Below are positions 18,929 through 27,629 of a DNA stretch of 64,000 bases, in pieces. Below the pieces are notes generated by a model. It searched no databases. It worked only from the letters and a program-made list of their open reading frames with translations, and was not told the origin of the DNA. This stretch comes from an uncultured Pelagibacteraceae bacterium. Its GTDB lineage: Bacteria > Pseudomonadota > Alphaproteobacteria > Pelagibacterales > Pelagibacteraceae. Both the position numbers and the translations under genes were made by a program. The stretch's first letter is position 1. Each line of letters opens with the position of its first letter. The stretch spans positions 1-64,000 of the forward strand of contig CACDIC010000005.1 in NCBI GenBank assembly GCA_902552805.1, in the 5' to 3' direction.

Positions 18929-19846
18929 TTTTCCAAGACAATAAAGTAGTATCGATTTTTGCACATGAATCCTATTCAAAGCCTGTAACCAAACTTTTGA
19001 TTGTTTGCTCTTAAAAACATTTTCATCAACTTCGGTTCCTCTTGGAAGACAGTGCAAGAATATAGCTCTTGGACAATTTTTTAAAAGATTTTTATTAATC
19101 TTAAAATTTTTAAAATCTCTCAATTTTTTTTTTTTATCAACTTTATCATTCATTGATATTACTTTATCTGAAAAAATTACATCAGCTCCTTCAACTGCTT
19201 TTTTTGGATCATTATAAATCCAAATTTTATTCTTATTTTTTTTGATATAATTCATTATGTTCTTATTAGGTTGATATTTTTTTGGACAACCAATTTTTAA
19301 TTTAAAAGAAAATTTAATTGAGGCCGCAATCAAAGAATTTAAAACATTATTTGAGTCTCCAATCCAAGTAATACTTAATTTTGATATTGGTTTTTTTTTA
19401 ATCTCCTCAACTGTGAATATGTCTGACAAGATTTGTGTTGGATGAGAGGACGGGCTTAATCCATTTATAATTGGAATTGTTAAATGTTTTTTAAATTCCT
19501 CCAACTTTTTATCATTATCAGTTCTTAGCATGAAGGCATCGCCGAAACTTGACAATATTTTAGCTGTATCTTCAATACTTTCACCTCCTTTAGATAAATG
19601 CAATTCATCTGGTCTAAGTGTCAAAGTTCGACCAGAGAGTTGAGAGATAGCTAGGAAAAAGGACAAGCGAGTTCTTAAACTCGATTTTTCAAACATTTGT
19701 ATCAATAATTTTCCTTTTAAAGGCGAACCTTTATCATGGTCAAGATTGTTAAGCTTTTTTCTTGATTTTTTTCTTTTTTTTGCATCAATCAAAATTCTTC
19801 TAAGATCTTTCGCTGGAATATCTTTTAGATTAATAAAGTGTTTCAT
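18920..19846 (-). CDS. argF: Ornithine carbamoyltransferase
   Basis: Forms citrulline from ornithine and carbamoyl phosphate. 308 residues. The carbamoyl-phosphate loop is FEKSSLRTR (residues 52-60), where the common form is STRTR; the Ser-x-Arg-Thr core is kept and Thr is replaced by Leu57. The SHPTQ block (near residue 137) and the C-terminal HCLPRG are intact. It follows argD by one base, so argD-argF form a minus-strand operon for consecutive parts of arginine synthesis. Confidence 0.95.
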   Translation of the reverse strand: MKHFINLKDIPAKDLRRILIDAKKRKKSRKKLNNLDHDKGSPLKGKLLIQMFEKSSLRTRLSFFLAISQLSGRTLTLRPDELHLSKGGESIEDTAKILSSFGDAFMLRTDNDKKLEEFKKHLTIPIINGLSPSSHPTQILSDIFTVEEIKKKPISKLSITWIGDSNNVLNSLIAASIKFSFKLKIGCPKKYQPNKNIMNYIKKNKNKIWIYNDPKKAVEGADVIFSDKVISMNDKVDKKKKLRDFKNFKINKNLLKNCPRAIFLHCLPRGTEVDENVFKSKQSKVWLQALNRIHVQKSILLYCLGKLR

Positions 19847-19847
19847 T

Positions 19848-21011
19848 TTATTTTAGTTCTACACAAACTTCATTGATAATCTTGAGAGCTTGATCTAACT
19901 CCTTTTTTTTGACATTTAACGGAGGTAAAACACGTATAACATTTTCTGCTGCTCTAATGGTTAATAACTTTTTATCCATAAGTTTTTGAATAAATTTTGT
20001 TTGATCTTTGTGGAGCTGAATTCCTATTAAGTAACCTCTCCCTCTAATATCTTTAATAACTTTAGGGTACTTTTTCTTAATAGAATTTAAATTTAAAAAA
20101 AAATATTTAGATAATCTTTTAATATTTTCTAAAAACTTTTTACTTGAAACAATATCCATCACAGTGTTTCCAACTGCCATTGCCAAAGGGTTTCCTCCAA
20201 AGGTGGATCCATGAGTTCCTGGAGTCATTCCCGCAGCAACTTTTCTGTTCATTAAAACTGCTCCTATTGGAAACCCACCCCCAATACCTTTTGCAATTGG
20301 TACTATATCTGGAATACATTTTGATTTTTCAAAAGCAAAAAAACTACCTGATCTCGAAATACCACATTGTACTTCATCTAAAATAAGTAATATTTTCTTC
20401 TTATTACATAATTTTCTCAATTCTTTTAAACACCAATCTGGTACAACTTTAATACCACCCTCACCCATTATAGGTTCTATCATAATTGCAGCTGTATTTT
20501 TACTTATCTTTTTTTTTAAAGATTTGTGATCTCCAAAAATAAAATGATCAAAACCACCTACTTGGCCAAATCCCTCAGTCATTTTCTTAGATCCACTTGC
20601 GAAAATTGTAGCTAAAGTTCTTCCGTGAAACGAGTTTTTTACACACAAAATTCTTGTCTTATTTGGTTTACCTATTGAATAAAAATATCGTCTAGCAACT
20701 TTAATAGCAGCCTCAGTAGCTTCTGCACCACTATTCTGAAACATTACGTAATCTGCAAAAGTTTTTTGACATAATTTTTTCGCTAATTTCTCTCCCTCAG
20801 GAATTTGAAAAGCATTAGATACATGCCAAAGTTTCTTTGATTGTTTATTTATAGTCTCAATTAATTTTGGATTAGCATGACCTAAACAATTGACCGCTAT
20901 GCCCTGTACAAAATCTAAATATTTAGCTCCAGTCGCAGTATAGAGATAAGATCCTTTCCCTTTTACGAATGAAATTTTTTTTCTGTTATAATTTTTTGCT
21001 AAATAGCTCAT
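19848..21011 (-). CDS. argD: Acetylornithine aminotransferase
   Basis: Class III PLP aminotransferase making N-acetylornithine; homologues often also serve in the diaminopimelate pathway, and dapD/dapE are in this window with no dapC seen. 387 residues. Motifs are FVQGIAVNCLGHANP, NSGAEATEAAIKVAR, SFHGRT, LDEVQCG and the PLP lysine in PIAKGIGGGFPIGA. It leads the argD-argF operon and is divergent from gcrA across 181 bases. Confidence 0.95.
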   Translation of the reverse strand: MSYLAKNYNRKKISFVKGKGSYLYTATGAKYLDFVQGIAVNCLGHANPKLIETINKQSKKLWHVSNAFQIPEGEKLAKKLCQKTFADYVMFQNSGAEATEAAIKVARRYFYSIGKPNKTRILCVKNSFHGRTLATIFASGSKKMTEGFGQVGGFDHFIFGDHKSLKKKISKNTAAIMIEPIMGEGGIKVVPDWCLKELRKLCNKKKILLILDEVQCGISRSGSFFAFEKSKCIPDIVPIAKGIGGGFPIGAVLMNRKVAAGMTPGTHGSTFGGNPLAMAVGNTVMDIVSSKKFLENIKRLSKYFFLNLNSIKKKYPKVIKDIRGRGYLIGIQLHKDQTKFIQKLMDKKLLTIRAAENVIRVLPPLNVKKKELDQALKIINEVCVELK

Positions 21012-21192
21012 AAATTTTTACTATTTTTAACTTTGTATAAACAATAATATTATATACAAGTCAGGATTGAATATTTCTATTTTACTTGTTAAGTAATTTT
21101 TGTTGATAACTTAGATTAATTAGTTGTTTAAATAAAATTTATATCTGTATATTGTGTAAAAATTACTCTAAAACACTAAATATAGATTTATT

Positions 21193-21687
21193 ATGAGTTG
21201 GACTGACGAAAAAGTAGCTAAACTGAAAGAATTATGGGGTAAAGGTAATACAGCAAGCCAAATTGCAGAAATAATAGGTGGTATCAGTCGAAATGCAGTT
21301 ATCGGCAAAGCTCATAGGCTAAACCTGTCTGCAAAAATAAAAACTAGGTCCGCAACTTCCAAGGAAAATTTTGAGAGTCCGATTGATAACAAAAATATTA
21401 AATTAAAAAGAGGAAGAAGAAGTAAATTTAAATCTCTTATAATTGAGAAAAATTTTGAGCCGGAAAATCCTAAAACACTTGAGGAATTAGATGAAAATTC
21501 TTGTAAATGGCCAATTGGTCATCCCAACGAGAAAAATTTCTATTTTTGTGGAAGGACATCATTAAAAGATTTCTCTTATTGTAAGCTTCATTTGCTTTAT
21601 GCTTATCAGCCTAAAGGTAAAAAGGATGATGTGACTGAAAAAGATGAAGTACCTGAATTTATAGAAAAAAAAATAAAATCAGCTTAA
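21193..21687 (+). CDS. gcrA: GcrA-family cell-cycle transcription regulator
   Basis: 164 residues. The N-terminal DNA-binding domain is a close family match: MSWTDEKVAKLKELW, then GNTASQIAEIIGG and SRNAVIGKAHRL. A basic linker leads to the C-terminal region with a Cys/His set (CKWPIGHP, FCGRT, YCKLH) that may bind metal. GcrA in Caulobacter works with sigma70 and CcrM-methylated GANTC sites; whether that applies here cannot be seen from this window. The 181-base upstream gap shared with argD is AT-rich, with TTGATA- and TATATT-like elements but no clear consensus promoter. Confidence 0.92.
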   Translation: MSWTDEKVAKLKELWGKGNTASQIAEIIGGISRNAVIGKAHRLNLSAKIKTRSATSKENFESPIDNKNIKLKRGRRSKFKSLIIEKNFEPENPKTLEELDENSCKWPIGHPNEKNFYFCGRTSLKDFSYCKLHLLYAYQPKGKKDDVTEKDEVPEFIEKKIKSA

Positions 21688-21703
21688 AGATCTTCATTAA
21701 TTT

Positions 21704-22660
21704 TTACTTAGAGATATTTTTTTTTGAGAATTGTCCACCCTGTCTCCACATATAGCAATATTTTTCTACTTCTTTTTCAAATAAGCATTTAGCTGGAAAT
21801 CCAATATCTGAATTTGTTTTATATTTGCCTGATATAACATTATCATATTTTAAAAGTTTAAGTTGATCTTCTGTAAGTAATGGTTTGGGAAATAATTGAA
21901 AAAACTTTGCCGATAATTTTCCAAAAAACAAGGGAATTGGTAATAAAATTCTTCTTTTATCTATTAAATTTAATAATTTTACAATTATTTCCTTCAGCGT
22001 CAGAGTTTCGGTGCCTACACACTCAATTATCTGCGAATAAATATTTTTAGAGATAATATTATAAATAATTTCAACTAAATCAGAGGAATGAATGGGCATA
22101 AATTTTGTTTGTCCATTATAATAAAGTGGAAATACTGGAAGCCTATTTAACAAAGTCATAAAGTTAGTCGTAAAATTATCATCAACAGAATAGACAACTG
22201 ATGGTCTTAAAATTGTAGACAAAGGAAAGTTTTTTAATATTTCTTTTTCACCATCTAGCTTACTTTTAGCATATTCGGACTCTGTTGCCTCACTAATACC
22301 TAACGATGATAAATGAATAAAATGTTTTAAATTATTTTGCTTACAAAGTTTTGCTAAGAGAGATGGGTATAAAGTATGAATATTTCTAAAAGAATTTCCT
22401 TTTTTTTCATATAAAATACCAATTAAATTTATACAAACATCTGCTTTTTCAAATAAACTTTTAATTTTATCCTTCTCAAAAATATTTGCCTCAACAATAT
22501 CAATATAACCAGCATTACCCTGAGTTTTAATGATGTGGCCTTTTTGATGGATGTTTCTGGTAACGACAATAACCCTATAGTCATTTTTTGTTAACTTTCT
22601 GATTAGATGACGTCCAATTTGACCACTTCCACCAAAAATTAGACAATTTTTTCCTTTCAT
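21704..22660 (-). CDS. NDUFA9-like NAD(P)-binding protein (complex I associated, SDR superfamily)
   Basis: 318 residues of the extended/atypical short-chain dehydrogenase superfamily. The N-terminal dinucleotide loop is IFGGSGQIGRHL (residues 8-19). A GILYEKKGNSF block and HLSSLG with a downstream YAKSK (Tyr-x-x-x-Lys) segment follow, resembling the bacterial homologues of the complex I accessory subunit NDUFA9. A redox or lipid/quinone-linked role is possible but unproven. Its start codon is only 17 bases from divergent rnd, so each promoter probably overlaps the other gene. Confidence 0.85.
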   Translation of the reverse strand: MKGKNCLIFGGSGQIGRHLIRKLTKNDYRVIVVTRNIHQKGHIIKTQGNAGYIDIVEANIFEKDKIKSLFEKADVCINLIGILYEKKGNSFRNIHTLYPSLLAKLCKQNNLKHFIHLSSLGISEATESEYAKSKLDGEKEILKNFPLSTILRPSVVYSVDDNFTTNFMTLLNRLPVFPLYYNGQTKFMPIHSSDLVEIIYNIISKNIYSQIIECVGTETLTLKEIIVKLLNLIDKRRILLPIPLFFGKLSAKFFQLFPKPLLTEDQLKLLKYDNVISGKYKTNSDIGFPAKCLFEKEVEKYCYMWRQGGQFSKKNISK

Positions 22661-22677
22661 ATATAAGACTTTTAAAA

Positions 22678-23289
22678 ATGAATATTGATATCAAACTCCA
22701 CAAAAATGACTTACCAGATGATTTAGATTTAGGCAATGTAATAGCTGTTGATGGAGAGTTTATGGGTCTAAATGTCAGAAGAGACCCATTGTGTTTAGTA
22801 CAAATTTCATCAGGTAACTCTGATGCACACATAATTCAACTGGACAGATCAAGTTATAAAGCTCCAAATTTAATAAAAATATTAAGAGATAAAAAAATCA
22901 CAAAAATCTTTCATTATGGTAGAGCAGACATGGCTCATATTAAGTATTACTTAAAAACGGATACAAATAATATTCTTGATACAAAAATTGCGAGTCGTTT
23001 AGCAAGAAGTTATGCAGATAATCACTCACTTAAAACATTAATAAAGGAATTTGTAAATGTAGATATAAGTAAACAATTTCAAAATTCAGATTTTGGTGGT
23101 GAACTAACACCTGCTCAAATGAAATATTGTGCTAATGATGTAATATATCTTCATAAAATTCATGATGAATTAAATAAAATTTTACTGAGAGAAAAAAGAA
23201 TTGATTTGTACAATGATTGTCTTAAATTTTTAAAAACAAGAGTAGAACTTGATTTGGCATTATTTAAGGATGATATATGGTCCCACTAA
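22678..23289 (+). CDS. rnd: Ribonuclease D-type 3'-5' exonuclease
   Basis: 203 residues, a DEDD-family exonuclease domain with no HRDC domain, like the short alphaproteobacterial RNase D. Exo I motif is VDGEFMGL (Asp and Glu present, with Gly where Thr is common); Exo II is around HYGRADMAHI; Exo III has the Tyr in MKYCANDVIYLHKI (the Y-x3-D pattern). The active site looks complete. tRNA 3' maturation is the expected role. First gene of a long plus-strand run; kdsD starts at the base after its stop. Confidence 0.9.
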   Translation: MNIDIKLHKNDLPDDLDLGNVIAVDGEFMGLNVRRDPLCLVQISSGNSDAHIIQLDRSSYKAPNLIKILRDKKITKIFHYGRADMAHIKYYLKTDTNNILDTKIASRLARSYADNHSLKTLIKEFVNVDISKQFQNSDFGGELTPAQMKYCANDVIYLHKIHDELNKILLREKRIDLYNDCLKFLKTRVELDLALFKDDIWSH

Positions 23290-24258
23290 ATGAGAAAAAA
23301 AAAATATATTAAAGTTGCTAAAGAAGTAATTGATCTTGAAATAAAAGCATTAATAAAATTAAAAAATAATATTAATGAATCATTTAACTTAGCTGTTCAA
23401 CAAATACTAAAATGTCAATCAAAAGTAATCTTATGTGGAGTAGGAAAAAGTGGTTTAATTGCAAATAAAATTGCTTCAACTTTATCATCAGTTGGCACTC
23501 CAGCATTCTATCTCTCGGCAAACGACTCGTCTCATGGTGACTTGGGAAGCATTTCAAAAAAAGATATTTTAATTTTAATTAGTAATTCAGGTGAAACAAA
23601 CGAATTAAAAAATATTATTCAATTTGCAAATAGAAATAAAATTTTACTTATTGGAATAGTTTCTCAAAAAAATTCGGTTCTATATAGATCAGCGGACATA
23701 AAAATATTTATACCCAAAGCAATAGAAGCGGGAAGTATCATTCCGACCTCAAGTACAACTTCTCAATTGGCTCTAGGTGATGCATTGGCAATAGCAACTA
23801 TGAAACAAAGAAATTTTAAAAAAAAAGATTTCAAAAAAATTCATCCAGCAGGAAGTTTAGGTGCACAATTAAAAACTGTTGAGGATATTATGTTAAAAGA
23901 TAGTGCAATACCATTTGTGAATGAAAATGTTAAGATGAAAGATGCATTGAAAATTTTAAGTTCAAAAAAATTGGGTTTCCTTTTAGTTAGAAACAAGAAA
24001 AAACAAACCAACGGTATAATTACAGATGGACAGTTGAGACGTTTTAATCAGAAAAGTCAAAATGTTCATAACATTCCTGTTAAAGAAATAATGACAAAAA
24101 ACCCAATTGGAATAGATAAAAATGAGCTAGCTGCAAAAGCGCTTTCTATTATGAATAATAAAAAAATTACTTCTCTTTGTGTTTACGAAAAAAAAAATAA
24201 ATTTAAAACAATAGGAGTACTTCATATCCATAATATATTACAATCAAATATTTCTTAA
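23290..24258 (+). CDS. kdsD: Arabinose-5-phosphate isomerase (KpsF/GutQ family)
   Basis: Converts ribulose-5-P to arabinose-5-P, the first step to Kdo. 322 residues with an N-terminal SIS domain (about 30-165, including CGVGKSGLIANKIA and ISNSGETNE, and the SSHGDLG block) and a C-terminal pair of CBS domains (about 200-320). HPAGSLG marks the domain border. Its stop shares one base with the lptC start, linking Kdo supply and LPS export. A GTE or metal-dependent variant is not indicated. Confidence 0.94.
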   Translation: MRKKKYIKVAKEVIDLEIKALIKLKNNINESFNLAVQQILKCQSKVILCGVGKSGLIANKIASTLSSVGTPAFYLSANDSSHGDLGSISKKDILILISNSGETNELKNIIQFANRNKILLIGIVSQKNSVLYRSADIKIFIPKAIEAGSIIPTSSTTSQLALGDALAIATMKQRNFKKKDFKKIHPAGSLGAQLKTVEDIMLKDSAIPFVNENVKMKDALKILSSKKLGFLLVRNKKKQTNGIITDGQLRRFNQKSQNVHNIPVKEIMTKNPIGIDKNELAAKALSIMNNKKITSLCVYEKKNKFKTIGVLHIHNILQSNIS

Positions 24259-24875
24259 TGAAAAAAAAAATAATTTTAGGATCTTCATTTATAATCTTTT
24301 TTTTTTCCTTTTTAATTTTTCTCTATTTTAATTCAAACAGCGAAAAAAATCTTATTGAAAAGAAAAAAACTGTAGAAAAAATTGAAAAAAAAAATTTGGA
24401 GCCGGTAGAGGGGAAAATTGAAAGTTCAAATATAATAGAGGATGTTAGTTATTCAGCAAAGGATGCAAATGGAAATGAGTATTTTTTAAAAGCTGCAGAG
24501 GGAACAATAGATCAAAATGAGAGTAATTTTATTTTTTTAAAATCAGTTAAAGCAATCATAAATTTAAAAGATTATAAATTAATAGAGATTTCATCTGACT
24601 TTGGTAAGTATAATATTAATAATTATGATACTATTTTTTCTCAAAATGTAATAATTAAGTATTTAGATAATAAAATTACAAGCGATTATCTTGATTTTTC
24701 TTTAGATAAAAATTTAATGATGATCTCTAAAGATGTGATTTTAAAAAATAATAAAAGTTCTCTTAGGGCTGACGTGATTGAGGTTAATATTGATACAAGA
24801 GACACAAAAATATTTATGTACGAAGAAAACAAAAAAATTAATATCAAATCTTTGAATAAAAATGGCGTTAATTAA
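24258..24875 (+). CDS. lptC: LPS export protein LptC
   Basis: 205 residues: one N-terminal transmembrane helix (about residues 4-24), a lysine-rich linker and a periplasmic beta-jellyroll-like domain with repeated I-x-S-D and V-x-Y patterns. It forms part of the bridge passing LPS from LptB2FG to LptA. The assignment rests on topology, weak LptC-like repeats and the kdsD-lptC-lptB order. Unlike the usual order, no lptA lies between this gene and lptB; the two genes overlap by 14 bases. Confidence 0.85.
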   Translation: MKKKIILGSSFIIFFFSFLIFLYFNSNSEKNLIEKKKTVEKIEKKNLEPVEGKIESSNIIEDVSYSAKDANGNEYFLKAAEGTIDQNESNFIFLKSVKAIINLKDYKLIEISSDFGKYNINNYDTIFSQNVIIKYLDNKITSDYLDFSLDKNLMMISKDVILKNNKSSLRADVIEVNIDTRDTKIFMYEENKKINIKSLNKNGVN

Positions 24876-25638
24876 AAAATTTAGAATTAAATCTTTTAAA
24901 AAAATTAAATCAATAATTGAATTTGAAAATGTAACCCTGGCTTATGGAAACAGAATAATTTTAGATAATATAAGTTTTAAAATTAATGAAGGTCAAATTT
25001 TTGGTATGCTTGGCCCAAATGGAGTGGGTAAATCTACCATATTTAATTTAATTACAGGGTTAATAAGCCCAAAATATGGAAAAATTAAAATTGATGGTGA
25101 AGACGTATCACGATACCCGATATATTTAAGGACTAAAAAATTTAAAGTTGGATACGTTCCACAATATGGTGGATTCTTTAATGATCTAACTCTTCATGAT
25201 AATTTAAAAGCAATTAGTGAAATTGTTGTTGAAGATAAGAATTTGAGACAAGAGAGGATTGATTACTTGCTATCAAAGTTTGAACTCGAAAATGTGAAGA
25301 ATATTAAAGCAAAACACCTTTCTGGAGGTCAAAAAAAAAAATTAACAATCTCATTATCTCTTTTAAGTGAACCAAAAGTTCTTTTATTGGATGAATGTTT
25401 TGCTGCACTTGATGTCCTTACTATTAAAATGTTACAAGAAATTATAGTAAATTTACAACAAGAAAATCAAATTACTATTTGTATATGTGATCATCAAGCA
25501 AGAGATTTACTAGCATGTGTAGACATTGCGATGATATTAAGCAATTGCAAAGTAATTGCTCAAGATACACCATCAAATCTTGTTAAAGATATTAATGCTC
25601 AAAATGCATATTTTGGCAATAGTTTTAAATTTAATTAA
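24862..25638 (+). CDS. lptB: LPS export ABC transporter ATPase LptB
   Basis: 258 residues. Walker A GPNGVGKST (51-59), Q-loop near Gln101, signature LSGGQ (153-157), Walker B LLLDE (174-178) with the catalytic Glu178, then Cys where Pro is common, and H-loop His211 (CDHQARD). It energises LPS extraction with LptF/LptG, not in this window. The first about 18 residues are a basic extension that might be an over-long start, but there is no better ATG nearby. An A11 run occurs in the LSGGQKKK region. Confidence 0.92.
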   Translation: MALIKKFRIKSFKKIKSIIEFENVTLAYGNRIILDNISFKINEGQIFGMLGPNGVGKSTIFNLITGLISPKYGKIKIDGEDVSRYPIYLRTKKFKVGYVPQYGGFFNDLTLHDNLKAISEIVVEDKNLRQERIDYLLSKFELENVKNIKAKHLSGGQKKKLTISLSLLSEPKVLLLDECFAALDVLTIKMLQEIIVNLQQENQITICICDHQARDLLACVDIAMILSNCKVIAQDTPSNLVKDINAQNAYFGNSFKFN

Positions 25639-25644
25639 TACTTA

Positions 25645-26964
25645 ATGCCAAATAAAATTATTTTAAAAAAAAAAATTTCAAATTTTTACAAAAAAATTTT
25701 TATTCCTGGTGATAAAAGTATTAGTATAAGGTGGATTCTTATATCATCTCTTGCGAGTGGAATTTCAAAAGCTGAAAATTTGTTAACATCGCATGATGTT
25801 ATGGCGTCAATCAATGCCATAAAAAAGCTTGGTGTAAAAGTTTTTATAAACAAAAATATTTGTAAAATACATGGCGTAGGAGTTGGGGGTTATAAGTACA
25901 AAAAAAATATTATTATAAACGCACAGAATTCTGGTACGCTTGGTAGATTAATTACAGGAATTTTAATCGATACACCCTTCCCAATAAAAATTATTGGTGA
26001 TAAAAGTTTATCTAGAAGAGACTTTAGAAGAATTACAGAGCCTTTAAGTAAATTTGGCGCTTCATTTAATCTTAAAAATAACTCTAAATTACCTTTAGTT
26101 ATAAAAGGATCGAGTAAATTAAAGTCAATAAAATTTTTTGAAAACAAGGGTTCAGCACAATGCAAGAGTAGTGTTATTTTTGGTGGAATAAAAGCTGAAG
26201 GTAAGACAATCATAAAGGCAAAAAAATCTAGAAACCATACTGAACTTTTATTTCAACATCTAAAGTTGCCAATCAAAATAAAAAAAAACAAAAATTTTGA
26301 TTTAATTGAAATTAGTAAAGTGGATAAGATTAAACCAATAAATTATAAAGTTCCGTCGGATATAAGTTCCGGAGCTTTCTTTATTGCTTTAACTGCTCTA
26401 ACTAAAAATTCCAAACTAATAATTAAGAATGTGAATGTTAATCCGACTAGAATAGGAGTCATTACTATTTTAAAAAAAATGGGGGTAGAGATTTCATTAA
26501 TTAACAGAAAAATTTACAAAGGAGAAGTAATTGCAGATATTTTTGTAAAAAGTCCTAAAAATCTGAAATCAATTAACTGCCCGTCTAATTTAAATAGTGA
26601 TGCTATAGACGAATTTCTTGTTATTTTTTTAATAGCAGCTAAAGCAAGTGGTGTTTCTACTTTTAAAGATTTAGGTGAACTTAATAAAAAAGAGAGTCCA
26701 AGATTAAGATGGGGTTCAAAAATTTTGAAAATGATGGGTGTAAAAGTCATTACGACTAATAATTCCATTAAAATATTTGGAAATCCAAATTTAAAAATAA
26801 ATAAAAAAATTGTTATTCAAAAATACCTCAAAGATCACAGGGTATTTATGACAAGTGTTATAGCTGCATTATCTTTTGGTGGTGAATGGCACATACATGA
26901 TAAAGATGCTGTTGAGACCTCATTCCCCAACTTTTTAAAAATTGTAAATATATTTAAGAAATGA
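25645..26964 (+). CDS. aroA: 3-phosphoshikimate 1-carboxyvinyltransferase (EPSP synthase)
   Basis: Sixth shikimate-pathway step. 439 residues. The N-terminal GDKSISIRW matches the GDKSISHR phosphate loop with His changed to Ile. Further blocks are NSGTLGRLITG, LSRRDFRRITEPL, KGSAQCKSS, DAIDEFL with the catalytic Asp, ELNKKESPRL and DHRVFMTS. The domain order is normal, but several residues differ from common class I enzymes. It overlaps cmk by 4 bases (ATGA), the widespread aroA-cmk-rpsA order. Confidence 0.93.
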   Translation: MPNKIILKKKISNFYKKIFIPGDKSISIRWILISSLASGISKAENLLTSHDVMASINAIKKLGVKVFINKNICKIHGVGVGGYKYKKNIIINAQNSGTLGRLITGILIDTPFPIKIIGDKSLSRRDFRRITEPLSKFGASFNLKNNSKLPLVIKGSSKLKSIKFFENKGSAQCKSSVIFGGIKAEGKTIIKAKKSRNHTELLFQHLKLPIKIKKNKNFDLIEISKVDKIKPINYKVPSDISSGAFFIALTALTKNSKLIIKNVNVNPTRIGVITILKKMGVEISLINRKIYKGEVIADIFVKSPKNLKSINCPSNLNSDAIDEFLVIFLIAAKASGVSTFKDLGELNKKESPRLRWGSKILKMMGVKVITTNNSIKIFGNPNLKINKKIVIQKYLKDHRVFMTSVIAALSFGGEWHIHDKDAVETSFPNFLKIVNIFKK

Positions 26965-27629
26965 AAAATAAAAAAAAATTAATTAAAGTAGCAATTGACT
27001 CACCCGCAGCAGCTGGTGCAGGCACATTAGCTAGAGCTGTATCAAAACATTATAATCTTTTATATTTAGATACTGGAAAAATATATAGAATGATAGCTTT
27101 TATTAAAATAAATCAAAAGAAAAAATTTAATCAAAAATACTTAAAAACAAAGATTAAAAATTTGAATATCAAAAATCTTCAAAATAAAAAATTATTATCT
27201 GATGAGGTTGGTAATGAAGCCTCTGTAATTGCCAAAAATAAAAAAATAAGAAAACTTGTTCATTCTTTTCAAATTGATTGTGCTTATAAACCACCTAAAA
27301 AATTTAATGGTTCTTGTTTAGATGGAAGAGATATCACATATAAGATTGTTCCAGATGCAGATTTTAAGTTCTTTATAACTGCAAATTTAAAAATCAGAGC
27401 TAAAAGAAGATTTCTTGAATTGAAAAATTTAAAAAAGAAAGCTTCTTTTTTTGATGTTCTAAAAAGTATTAAAAAACGTGACAAAAGTGACTATAATCGA
27501 AAAGTATCACCTTTAAAGAAAACCAAAGATTCTATATTGATAAATACCTCAAATTTATCTAAAAGAGCATGTTTTTTAAAAATAAAAAAAATTATAGACA
27601 AAAAAATAATTAATAATGGAAATTTATAA
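26961..27629 (+). CDS. cmk: Cytidylate kinase with altered P-loop
   Basis: Phosphorylates CMP/dCMP. 222 residues. Family features are LDTGKIYRMIA (usual LDTGAMYR), GNEASVIAKNKKIR (usual VSxxAxxxxVR), LDGRDI and the SDYNRKVSPLK lid, all in order. The P-loop, expected as GPAASGKGT, reads SPAAAGAGT (residues 14-22): the first Gly is Ser14 and the phosphate-binding Lys is Ala20. The bases at 26998-27032 are unambiguous in the window. Either another residue compensates or the activity is changed. rpsA starts 14 bases before its stop. Confidence 0.88.
   Translation: MKNKKKLIKVAIDSPAAAGAGTLARAVSKHYNLLYLDTGKIYRMIAFIKINQKKKFNQKYLKTKIKNLNIKNLQNKKLLSDEVGNEASVIAKNKKIRKLVHSFQIDCAYKPPKKFNGSCLDGRDITYKIVPDADFKFFITANLKIRAKRRFLELKNLKKKASFFDVLKSIKKRDKSDYNRKVSPLKKTKDSILINTSNLSKRACFLKIKKIIDKKIINNGNL

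Noticed and set aside
21012..21192. Riboswitch or small RNA in the argD-gcrA gap
   Set aside because: The largest ordinary divergent gap, but I find no stable GC-containing stem or known aptamer core; only AT-rich promoter-like elements.
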